Counted from the stretch's first letter, positions 1 to 6,615 are shown. The stretch is DNA of 9,750 nt from an uncultured Verrucomicrobiales bacterium (GCA_937893785.1 CALCSP010000346.1:1-9750); one strand, 5' to 3'. Notes: generated from the letters alone by a model not told the origin. A program made the numbers and translations.

Positions 1-161
1 ACGCCCTTGTCCTGCATCGCCTCAAGGCGAGTCAACCTGCCAAGCCCCTTGTCAGGGGAAATCGGCTGCGTGGCATCCCGGAGTTGCTCAATGCGCACCT
101 CCACTTCAACGGAGCGATCCAGAATACGCTCACGCAATGCGTTTTTTTCTTTTTCAGTCAT
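1..161 (-). CDS. TraR/DksA-like protein, N-terminal fragment (runs off left edge)
   Basis: Reading the minus strand from the ATG at 161 gives 53 open codons to the window edge. The product starts MTEKEKNALRERILDRS and contains ISPDKGLGRLTRLEAMQDKG (about residues 34-53). This matches the segment before the C4 zinc finger in short TraR/DksA-family proteins, which commonly read ISPDxAIGRLSRMDA. Members bind the RNA polymerase secondary channel or are small zinc-finger regulators of unknown target. The charged N-terminus is probably the coiled-coil helix. The expected CxxC-type zinc finger lies outside the window, so the assignment rests on the N-terminal half only. An AAGGAAA Shine-Dalgarno lies at 166-172, four bases upstream of the start, which supports this ATG. 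The gene diverges from dus. Confidence 0.65.
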   Translation of the reverse strand, partial: MTEKEKNALRERILDRSVEVEVRIEQLRDATQPISPDKGLGRLTRLEAMQDKG

Positions 162-251
162 CCGATTTCCTTAGCCAAACTGCTAAGCACCGACAAGGAC
201 TAGGTCAATCCTACAGTTACCGATACAGAAAAAGGACCAGAGTGACTCAAC

Positions 252-280
252 TTGCCGTTCCTCCCTTAAAGCAGTATTTT
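252..280 (+). promoter_or_regulatory. possible housekeeping sigma promoter for dus
   Basis: TTGCCG at 252-257 and TATTTT at 275-280 are separated by 17 bases and lie 28 bases upstream of the dus start. The -35 and -10 boxes are partial matches to TTGACA/TATAAT. The position in the divergent spacer (162-307) fits, but this is a weak prediction by eye. Confidence 0.3.
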
Positions 281-307
281 AGTCATCAAGTTTAGCGCGC
301 AACTGCA

Positions 308-1324
308 ATGTTACCCTGGTTTGCAAAAGGAAAATTTCCCCTCTATCTGGCACCGATGGCCGGGATTACGGATCGAATATTTCGCTCAATATGCAAGGAA
401 CTCGGCGCGGATGTGATGGTCACCGAGTTCGTATCCTCGGAAGGCATCATTAGGCGCGACGACCGTACACGCAAATACACGGAATTCGATGATGCTCAGC
501 GCCCTGTAGGCGTGCAGTTATTTGGAGCAGATGGCCAACGTATGGCAGAGGCTGCAAAGAAAGTCATCGACTGGAAGCAACCCGACTTCATTGACCTGAA
601 CTTTGGGTGCCCCGTCAATAAGGTGGTTTCCAAAAACGGCGGATCCTCACTACTTCGGAATTGCTCGGCCTTGGCAGAGGTCGCATCAGCTGTGGTTGCT
701 GGAGTCGGAGATCAAGTACCAGTCACAGGGAAAATTCGTATCGGTTGGGACAGTAACATGATCAATGCCGTCGAGGTGACGGGAATACTCGAGGACTGTG
801 GCATCTCCGCGGTTTCCGTTCACGGTCGGACACGTTCGCAGGGATACAGTGGCGAAGCAGATTGGTCGATCATTGATGCCTGCGCATGCTCGGCCGGCAT
901 ACCTGTCGTCGGAAATGGTGACATCACCACGGGGCTAGACGTCGAACAACGTAAGAGGCAAACTGCCGTGCATGGGGTCATGATCGGTCGTGCAGCAATG
1001 CAGAATCCATGGGTGTTCCGCGATGCCAAGTATTACCTGAAAACAGGTCACCACCCCGAGCCAGTATGCAGCACGGAGCGCTGGAAGCTCATCACTCGCC
1101 ATTGCAGGGAAGCCATTGCCTGGGGGCGTTACGGCAATGAATGTAGGACCATGATGGCTATGCGCTCACGACTCATGGCCTACACCAAAGGGCTACCCGG
1201 TGGGAAACGCCTTCGTTCCGCCCTTTGTAAGGTTGAATCCCTCTGTGAATTGGAGGATATCGCCGAAAAATACCTCGCCCACCGTAACAAGGACGGCAAC
1301 TATGCTGCAGCCTTGACCACTTGA
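308..1324 (+). CDS. dus: tRNA-dihydrouridine synthase (DusB/NifR3-like)
   Basis: This FMN-dependent enzyme reduces specific uridines in the tRNA D-loop to dihydrouridine, using NAD(P)H. The 338-residue product has the family landmarks in order: the FMN-binding start YLAPMAGITDRIFR (about 13-26), the catalytic-cysteine motif NFGCPVNKV with Cys101, Lys142 in GKIRIGWD, His172 in VSVHGRTRSQGYSG, and the phosphate-binding end VVGNGDI plus GVMIGRAAMQNPW. The C-terminal helical tRNA-binding domain follows. Length and motif spacing are normal. ATG 308 is the only ATG/GTG/TTG in frame after the upstream stop at 293-295, but it has no clear Shine-Dalgarno. The exact bacterial subgroup (A, B or C) is uncertain. 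The gene ends in TGA, which shows that UGA is a stop codon in this organism. The M48 protease starts 19 bases downstream, so the two are probably co-transcribed. Confidence 0.92.
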   Translation: MLPWFAKGKFPLYLAPMAGITDRIFRSICKELGADVMVTEFVSSEGIIRRDDRTRKYTEFDDAQRPVGVQLFGADGQRMAEAAKKVIDWKQPDFIDLNFGCPVNKVVSKNGGSSLLRNCSALAEVASAVVAGVGDQVPVTGKIRIGWDSNMINAVEVTGILEDCGISAVSVHGRTRSQGYSGEADWSIIDACACSAGIPVVGNGDITTGLDVEQRKRQTAVHGVMIGRAAMQNPWVFRDAKYYLKTGHHPEPVCSTERWKLITRHCREAIAWGRYGNECRTMMAMRSRLMAYTKGLPGGKRLRSALCKVESLCELEDIAEKYLAHRNKDGNYAAALTT

Positions 1325-1343
1325 TTATTTCCCTTTTGTAAAA

Positions 1344-2597
1344 ATGCCCGAACACAATTTATATTTCTGGATCATACTGATCGCCATCATTGTTATATTC
1401 CTGCTCGATCTGGTTTCTGAATGGCTGAACCTCAAGGCTCTCAAGCCCGAATTGCCGAAAGAATTCGGTGATGTCTTTGACTCTGATAAATACCTGCAGT
1501 CACAAAGTTATACACGCACCACAACACGCTTTGGATTCCTTGCTTCCACTTACGGCTTGGTATTATTCCTTACGTTCTGGCTCATTGGCGGATTTAACTG
1601 GTTGAACTCCACCATCTGCGCATGGGGGTTTGGGGAAGTCACTACGGGGCTTCTGTTTTTCGGCATTCTTTTTGTCGTGAACGAAATACTCACCCTCCCC
1701 TTTGACCTCCACAACACATTCAAGATCGAGGACCGTTTCGGATTCAACAAGACCACCATGCGCACCTTCCTCGCCGACAAAATGAAGGGCGGGCTCCTTG
1801 CTATGATTCTTGGAGGGCCAATTCTTGCTCTGCTACTATGGTTATTCTCCAGCGAATTCCTTCAAGGCAAAGCATGGCTTTGGGGGTGGGTCGCTCTATC
1901 AGGCTTCTCACTGCTCATGGCCTACCTTGCCCCAGCAATCATTCTACCCCTATTCAACAAGTTCGAACCACTCGAGGACGGCGAGCTAAAGGATTCGATC
2001 AACGCCATGGCAACGAAGTGCAAGTTCCCACTTACCGAGCTTTCTGTCATGGATGGATCAAAGCGCTCGAGTAAATCAAATGCCTTCTTCACCGGTTTCG
2101 GAAAAAATAAGAAGATTGCACTCTACGATACCCTTATCGAGAATCATACGACTGCTGAACTGGTTGCTGTGCTTGCTCACGAAATCGGACACTTCAAAAA
2201 AAACCATATCATCCAAACAATGGTGATCGGCATCCTGCAGACAGGAATCCTTTTCTTTCTCCTGAACGTTTTTATTCAGAATGAAAAATTATCTGCTGCC
2301 TTTGGCGTCACTCCCCCAACGGTCTATTGCTCATTTCTCTTTTTTGCCATGCTCTTTAAACCCATCAGTAAAATCCTTTCTGTAGCTATGAGCATTCTCA
2401 GTCGACGTAATGAATTTGAAGCTGATGCGTATGCGGCTGAGTTGACAGGTGAACCCAATTCTCTGATTAGCGCATTAAAAAAACTCTCTGCTGACAACCT
2501 CAGCAACCTGACTCCGCACCCCTTCTATGTATTCATGAACTACTCCCATCCACCGGTCATCACACGCATAGAAGCCCTGCAAAAAAGCAGCCGCTAG
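1344..2597 (+). CDS. M48 family membrane metalloprotease, Ste24/CaaX-protease-like
   Basis: This is a zinc endopeptidase of 417 residues with the architecture of Ste24 (CaaX prenyl protease 1). An N-terminal multi-span membrane region (hydrophobic stretches near 7-22, 68-85, 95-115, 148-168 and 175-200) is followed by the peptidase domain. The zinc site is visible: HEIGH at 279-283 supplies His279, His283 and catalytic Glu280, and NEFEAD supplies the third ligand, probably Glu357. Two further hydrophobic helices lie between these motifs, as in the family. The conserved stretch SKRSSKSNAFFTGFG precedes the active site. Bacteria do not prenylate proteins in the eukaryotic way, so the substrate is unknown; a role in membrane-protein quality control is the usual inference. 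The gene starts 19 bases after dus and ends in TAG just before a palindrome and a sigma-54-type promoter. Confidence 0.9.
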   Translation: MPEHNLYFWIILIAIIVIFLLDLVSEWLNLKALKPELPKEFGDVFDSDKYLQSQSYTRTTTRFGFLASTYGLVLFLTFWLIGGFNWLNSTICAWGFGEVTTGLLFFGILFVVNEILTLPFDLHNTFKIEDRFGFNKTTMRTFLADKMKGGLLAMILGGPILALLLWLFSSEFLQGKAWLWGWVALSGFSLLMAYLAPAIILPLFNKFEPLEDGELKDSINAMATKCKFPLTELSVMDGSKRSSKSNAFFTGFGKNKKIALYDTLIENHTTAELVAVLAHEIGHFKKNHIIQTMVIGILQTGILFFLLNVFIQNEKLSAAFGVTPPTVYCSFLFFAMLFKPISKILSVAMSILSRRNEFEADAYAAELTGEPNSLISALKKLSADNLSNLTPHPFYVFMNYSHPPVITRIEALQKSSR

Positions 2598-2626
2598 CCC
2601 TTATTATATAAGGGATTGTATTTTTT
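2598..2626 (+). terminator. palindrome CCCTTA/TAAGGG with nearby T-run, possible weak terminator
   Basis: CCCTTA (2598-2603) and TAAGGG (2609-2614) form a 6-bp stem with a 5-base loop immediately after the M48 stop codon. A run of six T follows at 2621-2626. The stem is short and AT-rich, and six bases separate it from the T-run, so termination would be inefficient. It could instead be a protein-binding palindrome, because it sits 22 bases upstream of the -24 element of the rpoN promoter. Confidence 0.3.
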
Positions 2627-2634
2627 GTGATAGG

Positions 2635-2651
2635 TTGGCAAGGATCTTGCT
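2635..2651 (+). promoter_or_regulatory. sigma-54 (-24/-12) promoter upstream of rpoN
   Basis: The sequence TTGGCAAGGATCTTGCT matches the sigma-54 consensus YTGGCACG-N4-TTGCW with one mismatch (A for C at 2641). The invariant GG (2637-2638) and GC (2649-2650) are exactly 12 bases apart, as needed for -24/-12 elements. The predicted transcript start is near 2662, giving a leader of about 40 bases before the rpoN ATG at 2703. The site lies in the 105-base gap between the M48 gene and rpoN on the coding strand, so it would drive rpoN itself. Sigma-54 promoters need an AAA+ activator; none is encoded in this window. Confidence 0.65.
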
Positions 2652-2702
2652 TGAAAGAAGCTGTAGCTTAAGCGAAAGTTGTCTAGTTGGAACAAGGTTT
2701 CA

Positions 2703-4121
2703 ATGGCAACACAAGAACTCCATCAAGCACAAAGGCAAACACTCGATCTGCGGCAGAAACTTGCCCCGCAGATGCAGCAGAGCCTATCCATCCTGCAAGC
2801 AACGGCGCTTGAACTTAATCACCTAGTAAGCCAAGAACTTGTTGAGAATCCCGTCCTTGAAGAGGATGCCGTGGATGAAGCTCCGGAAAAGGAAACTGAG
2901 GAGAATGAAAACCGGGAAGCTGAGGAGGAATTCGAAGAGTTATCGCGAATCGATCAAGATTGGCGAGACGACATGCAACAAAGTCGCTCCTCTTCTCCAC
3001 GTACCGAGGAGCAGGACAGAGCACGCCAGCATATGCTGGATTCGCTTGTCGAAGCCGAAACGCTCTCCGAGCACCTTCTTGGGCAGCTTGCCACATCGGA
3101 AGCGCAAGAAGAAATAAGTGACCTAGCTCTAATCCTCATTGGGCATCTAGACCAAGATGGGTTTCTCACCCAGAGCATCGAGGATATCGCTCTCGAGAGC
3201 GGTTTGCCACTAGCTGGTCTGAGCGAGGCAATGTCGTTGCTTCAGTCATTCCATCCGGTCGGCGTTGCAGCCCAGGATCTCCGAGAGTGCCTTTTGATTC
3301 AATTGCAGAGACTAGGTAAGTCCCACAGTCTTGAGTACCGTATTGTGGACCGCTTTCTGGATGAGCTCGCCCGTAAGCACTATCCGCAAATCGCCCGGCG
3401 ACTGAGCGTAACCCCTGAACAAATCACCACAGCTGCAGAATTCATCGCAACACTCAATCCCAAGCCAGGGAGTGCATTTTCCGTATCAAGCAATCAATTC
3501 ATTACACCTGATATCAGTGTCAAGAGAGACGGAGAAGATTACCTCGTTGTTATCCATAATGACAACGTGCCGCACCTCAGGATAAGTAATACCTACAAGG
3601 ACATGATGTCAGGCAGCGACATCAGCCCGGAAGTTAAGGATTACATCATGGGAAAAATACGGGCAGGTAAGTTTCTGATCCGCTGCATCCAACAAAGACA
3701 GGAAACCATACGTAACATTACTGAGGAGATCGTTAAACGACAGCGTGATTTTCTAGATAAAGGTATCGCTCATCTCCACCCAATGAATATGGCTCAAATC
3801 GCTGAAACGGTGGGCGTCCATGAAACCACAGTAAGCCGGGCCATCGCAGGCAAATATATCGCCACGCCTAGGGGAGTCTTTGAGATGAAATATTTTTTCA
3901 AGTCGGGGTATGAAACTGACACCGGTGCTACCATGAGTAACACTAGCGTCAAACAGGAAGTCCTTCGCCTCGTTAAAGCTGAAAATCCTAGGAAACCTCT
4001 AAGCGATGACAAGATTGTAAAAAAACTTTCCGATAAAGGCATTAAGATCGCACGACGCACAGTTGCCAAATACCGTGACGAGTTGGACATCCTTCCCAGT
4101 CATCTGAGGAGAAGTTATTAA
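2703..4121 (+). CDS. rpoN: RNA polymerase sigma-54 factor RpoN
   Basis: This alternative sigma factor directs RNA polymerase to -24/-12 promoters and opens them only with an AAA+ activator. The 472-residue product has all regions. Glutamine- and leucine-rich Region I (about 1-48, with LAPQMQQSLSILQATALELN) is the activator-interaction segment. Acidic Region II spans about 50-100. A core-binding domain follows, then a helix-turn-helix with HETTVSRAIAGKYIATPRG, and finally the diagnostic RpoN box ARRTVAKYRD at 450-459, which reads the -24 element. Start choice: a TTG at 2679 would add eight residues, but ATG 2703 has AAGG at 2694-2697 five bases upstream and gives the usual N-terminus, so I prefer it. 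Its own upstream region carries a sigma-54-type promoter, suggesting autoregulation. The gene ends in TAA, 78 bases before mrp. Confidence 0.95.
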   Translation: MATQELHQAQRQTLDLRQKLAPQMQQSLSILQATALELNHLVSQELVENPVLEEDAVDEAPEKETEENENREAEEEFEELSRIDQDWRDDMQQSRSSSPRTEEQDRARQHMLDSLVEAETLSEHLLGQLATSEAQEEISDLALILIGHLDQDGFLTQSIEDIALESGLPLAGLSEAMSLLQSFHPVGVAAQDLRECLLIQLQRLGKSHSLEYRIVDRFLDELARKHYPQIARRLSVTPEQITTAAEFIATLNPKPGSAFSVSSNQFITPDISVKRDGEDYLVVIHNDNVPHLRISNTYKDMMSGSDISPEVKDYIMGKIRAGKFLIRCIQQRQETIRNITEEIVKRQRDFLDKGIAHLHPMNMAQIAETVGVHETTVSRAIAGKYIATPRGVFEMKYFFKSGYETDTGATMSNTSVKQEVLRLVKAENPRKPLSDDKIVKKLSDKGIKIARRTVAKYRDELDILPSHLRRSY

Positions 4122-4123
4122 GA

Positions 4124-4138
4124 TTCCTTTGCAAGGAA
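4124..4138 (+). repeat. small inverted repeat between rpoN and mrp
   Basis: TTCCTT (4124-4129) and AAGGAA (4133-4138) form a 6-bp hairpin with a 3-base loop right after the rpoN stop. No T-run follows, so it is not a convincing terminator. The remaining spacer to 4199 is AT-rich and contains GGTATAC near 4173-4179, which may be part of a -10 element for mrp, but I cannot assign a matching -35. Confidence 0.3.
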
Positions 4139-4199
4139 AGGAAAGCACACATATTCAATATCGGTATCCTTTGGTATACAAATCCAAGAAAAGATCTAA

Positions 4200-5258
4200 A
4201 TGATTAATGAAAGTAGCGTGCGGGATGTCCTTGCCTCGATCAAATATCCGGGTTTCAGCAGAGACATTGTCTCCTTTGGCCTTGTCAAATCAATCGACAT
4301 TGAAAACAAGGACATCCGGGTCAAGGTGGAACTAGCAACCAAGGATCCTGCAGTTGCCCGACAACTCCATAGTGAAGTGGAAGGGGCTCTCTCCAAAATT
4401 GAGAACGCAGGAAAAGTCACGCTTGATTTTGAAGTCGTCAATCCACCGAATAGTGGCTCGGAGGACGGCATGGTGCAAAAGTCCTCGATACCCGGCATAG
4501 GTAAGATCATCGCCGTCGCATCAGGCAAGGGTGGAGTGGGTAAGTCCACTGTGTCGGCAAATCTCGCCGTCGCCCTTTCCCAACTGGAAGGATCCCCAAA
4601 AGTTGGACTCTGTGACTGCGACCTCTACGGTCCCAGCATCGCTCTCATGTTTGGTCGAGAAGATGCCCGACCAATGGCAACAGAGGCAAACGAAATCATA
4701 CCTATTGAGGCTCACGGCATCAAATTAATGTCAATGGGATTTCTGCTCGATGATCAATCGCCTGTCATTGTTCGTGGCCCTCTTGCAACAAGATATACAC
4801 AGCAGTTCCTTCGTGAATGTGCATGGGGCGAACTGGACTATCTAGTTATTGACCTACCCCCTGGCACCGGAGACATCCAGTTAACCGTAGTCCAGACAGT
4901 CGCACTCGATGGTGCCATCATCGTGACAACACCTCAAGAAATCGCCCTTATTGATGCCCGCAAGGCGTCCTCAATGTTTGCCAAGGTCAATGTCCCCATC
5001 CTAGGGGTTATCGAGAACATGAGCAGTTTCCTCTGCCCTTCCGACGGCACACAATACGCCATATTTGGTGAAGGCGGGGGAGAAAAGGAAGCCCTTCGCC
5101 TTGGGGTCCCCCTCCTCGGCAAGATTCCCATAGAAATGGAAACTCGGGAAGCGGGAGACATCGGCATCCCGGTGGCACTCGGAAGCAGTGAGACCGCTCA
5201 ATCCTTTCATCAAATAGCTGAACGGCTAGCCGGAAACCCGGCAACTTCCCATAGCTAA
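4200..5258 (+). CDS. mrp: Mrp/ApbC-type Fe-S cluster carrier P-loop ATPase with N-terminal MIP18 domain
   Basis: Proteins of the Mrp/NBP35 family bind and transfer Fe-S clusters in the cytoplasm, using a deviant Walker A ATPase. The 352-residue product has an N-terminal MIP18/DUF59 domain (about 1-90) and a linker. The P-loop SGKGGVGKST is at 108-117, the switch region CDCDLYGPSI follows, then DLPPGTGD and the nucleotide-proximal VIENMSSF. Length and order are normal. One point is odd: the cluster-binding motif, CxxC in E. coli ApbC and Nbp35-type proteins, reads CPSD here, with Cys279 present but Asp282 at the second cysteine position. Some bacterial Mrp lineages are known to lack CxxC, so this need not abolish function, but cluster ligation must differ. 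The start ATG 4200 has only a weak purine-rich upstream stretch (AAGAAAAG). The gene ends in TAA, 30 bases before a terminator-like hairpin. Confidence 0.92.
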   Translation: MINESSVRDVLASIKYPGFSRDIVSFGLVKSIDIENKDIRVKVELATKDPAVARQLHSEVEGALSKIENAGKVTLDFEVVNPPNSGSEDGMVQKSSIPGIGKIIAVASGKGGVGKSTVSANLAVALSQLEGSPKVGLCDCDLYGPSIALMFGREDARPMATEANEIIPIEAHGIKLMSMGFLLDDQSPVIVRGPLATRYTQQFLRECAWGELDYLVIDLPPGTGDIQLTVVQTVALDGAIIVTTPQEIALIDARKASSMFAKVNVPILGVIENMSSFLCPSDGTQYAIFGEGGGEKEALRLGVPLLGKIPIEMETREAGDIGIPVALGSSETAQSFHQIAERLAGNPATSHS

Positions 5259-5287
5259 GCCACGTATTCAACAGACCTGAAAGCCCC

Positions 5288-5318
5288 TGCCGGCAATCTG
5301 CTGCTTGCGCGGTATTTT
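5288..5318 (+). terminator. intrinsic terminator after mrp
   Basis: The arm 5288-5296 (TGCCGGCAA) pairs with 5305-5314 (TTGCGCGGTA), leaving one bulged G at 5309 and an 8-base loop. That gives nine pairs, one of them G-U. TTTT follows at 5315-5318. The position 30 bases after the mrp stop and before the leader of the next gene is right for a terminator. The T-run is short. Confidence 0.5.
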
Positions 5319-5350
5319 CATCCTATAACCTTGTGGTAATAATCAAGCCA

Positions 5351-5408
5351 CTATCCTTTCTTCCAAGGCATCCCTAGTGTTGCCAACCCCAACAAAACGA
5401 AAGGATAG
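5351..5408 (+). promoter_or_regulatory. 10-bp inverted repeat that can sequester the Shine-Dalgarno of the UGA-containing gene
   Basis: CTATCCTTTC (5351-5360) is the exact reverse complement of GAAAGGATAG (5399-5408), with 38 bases between. The downstream arm contains the Shine-Dalgarno (AAAGGA) of the gene starting at 5411, so the folded leader would hide the ribosome site. A small inner stem GGCA/TGCC (5367-5370 with 5381-5384) is also possible. For this to act in RNA, transcription must begin before 5351. A TATAAC at 5324-5329 could be a -10 element, but no good -35 is seen. A perfect 10-bp repeat at this distance may occur by chance about once per two windows this size, so the position at the ribosome site carries the weight. 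Confidence 0.4.
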
Positions 5409-5410
5409 AA

Positions 5411-6586
5411 ATGAAAAAGTCCCTGACTTTTCTGGCTTTATCAATGCTGGCAATAACCGTTATCCGTGCGCAAACTTCCGAAGTGGAATCCACACTCAAG
5501 CGCTATGCTGAGTTGCGTCCCAGAGAAAAGGATCTCTCGATGTATCGAATTGACTGGGCTCCCTCCCTTAAGGAAGCACAGTCAAGGGCTCTCAAGGAAA
5601 ACCGCCCGGTGTTTTTGGTCATCATCCACGCCAAGTATGGGAATCTGTTCTCGGGCCACTGCTGAGCCACCGCCACGCAGGTCCGTGGGACCTCGCTCAT
5701 CGATCCCCAGGTGGTTCGCCTGTTGCGCCCCTTTATTGCCGCCTCTTGGTATGGACACCGCAATGCCCCGGACCTTCCCAATGCCGTGCGCACAGTCTGG
5801 CGCGAGAAGCTTGGCCGACAGAATGGTAACGGTCCCGGATTGCGCGAAAAACAGAGCAATGTTGATCTGGCAATCCTTGATGCCAAGGGGAACCTTGTTC
5901 ACTGGTTTGATGGCTTCCACCGCATGGGTGGAAAGTCCTTGCCGAACGGGCAAAGGCAAGAATCTCTAGGTGACTACACAGCCCGTGAACTGCAAAAAGC
6001 CACTACCAAATTGCACCTGGCAGACACACCGAGAGAAGAGCCCCAACTGAAATTGCCCGATCCTGGACAGTTGGGGATGCGGGTATTCATCACCCTGCTT
6101 GAGGAGCGTATGAGGGCATACCGTGCTCCCGTCGTAGAGGCTGTTCACCTAACCAGAAATGACTGGAACCCCCTTGCCTACCCGGACCGAGAAACAATCA
6201 TCGAGGCATCCTTACTGAAGAAATGGCTATCCCAGTTGTATCCGCCCGGAGTAATGGAACGCACCGACCCGCAAACAAAACAAGTCTACAGGATCAGCAA
6301 GATCAGAGGCAGCCTAAGCCTGAAACCCGCAGGTTCTTTTAACAACATTCGCTACGCCCTTTTAACTGGCAGGATCATTCTGACTGACGAGGGACCGGAT
6401 CACTTTTCGCATGAGGGTGACATCGAGATCGTCCTCACCTACAGCAAAACCCGCTCCACGCCGCAATCACTTCGAGGCATATTTGACGGAACTTATCTAC
6501 GCTTTAACCCGATGAATCGTGCATTCAGGGAGGTTCCTCTTCAGGCAGTCTTTGAAGCACTGCCCATGGTTGACAAAAACCCTTAG
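5411..6586 (+). CDS. secreted thioredoxin-like protein with in-frame UGA: candidate selenoprotein (otherwise nonsense-interrupted gene)
   Basis: I do not recognise a named family. The frame starts at ATG 5411, with a good Shine-Dalgarno (AAAGGA, ending at 5405). It runs 84 codons to TGA at 5663-5665 and then stays open in the same frame for 306 codons to the TAG at 6584-6586. Read through, the product is 391 residues. Residues 1-20 are a signal peptide (MKKSLTFLALSMLAITVIRA), so it is exported. Residues about 50-205 look like a thioredoxin fold: SLKEAQSRALKENRPVFLVI is helix plus strand, then SGHC-U85 lies at the redox-motif position, then LIDPQVVRLLRPFIAASW, and later AILDAKGNLVHWFDG, a strand-turn-strand typical of thioredoxin-like proteins. 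Residues about 220-385 are an uncharacterised domain with WLSQLYPPGVMERT and SLRGIFDGTYLRF. The stop splits one domain, so a separate downstream start (GTG 5711, no Shine-Dalgarno) is unlikely. UGA as selenocysteine fits best; nonsense mutation or sequencing error remain possible. Confidence 0.7.
5663..5699 (+). promoter_or_regulatory. SECIS-like hairpin starting at the in-frame UGA
   Basis: UGAGC (5663-5667) pairs perfectly with GCUCA (5695-5699), placing UGA at the base of a 37-nt stem-loop, the size and position of bacterial SECIS elements. Two alternative apical helices fit inside. In the first, CCACG/CGUGG (5673-5677 with 5684-5688) has loop CAGGUC, which contains the GGUC that I recall as the apical loop of the E. 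coli fdhF element. In the second, AGGUCC/GGACCU (5679-5684 with 5688-5693) has loop GUG, beginning 19 bases after UGA. Both expose G and U near the apex, as SelB recognition needs. The assignment was made by eye without energy calculation. Confidence 0.5.
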
Positions 6587-6594
6587 GGATTTTT
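6575..6594. terminator. small bidirectional terminator between convergent genes
   Basis: AAAAACCC (6575-6582), loop TTA, then GGG, one bulged A and TTTTT (6586-6594) form an A/T-flanked hairpin. Both strands end in a U-run, which suits the convergent ends of the UGA-containing gene (stop 6584-6586) and cdd (stop 6616-6618). The GC core is only three pairs, so strength is doubtful. Confidence 0.4.
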
Positions 6595-6615
6595 AGGCAA
6601 TCTTACGAAAGTCAG

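Noticed and set aside
70..90. Second sigma-54-like match, TGGCA...TTGC near the left edge
   Set aside because: The gap between TGGCA and TTGC is eight bases instead of six, so the GG-GC spacing is wrong, and it lies inside the TraR/DksA-like coding region.
2679..2702. TTG 2679 as the rpoN start
   Set aside because: ATG 2703 has a better ribosome site (AAGG, five bases away) and gives the usual RpoN N-terminus; TTG would add eight atypical residues.
5663..5665. Genome-wide reassignment of UGA to a sense codon (as in codes 4 or 25)
   Set aside because: dus (1322-1324) and cdd (6616-6618) both end naturally at TGA at the expected family length, so UGA is a stop in this genome.
5466..5969. A 167-codon open frame in another plus frame spanning the TGA, which could suggest a frameshift bypass
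   Set aside because: Its translation is rich in Ser, Arg and Pro with no domain logic, while the original frame is coherent on both sides of TGA. No frameshift is needed.
5711..6586. Independent gene starting at GTG 5711
   Set aside because: It has no Shine-Dalgarno, begins inside the thioredoxin-like domain, and is in the same frame as the upstream part. It is better read as the second part of one gene.
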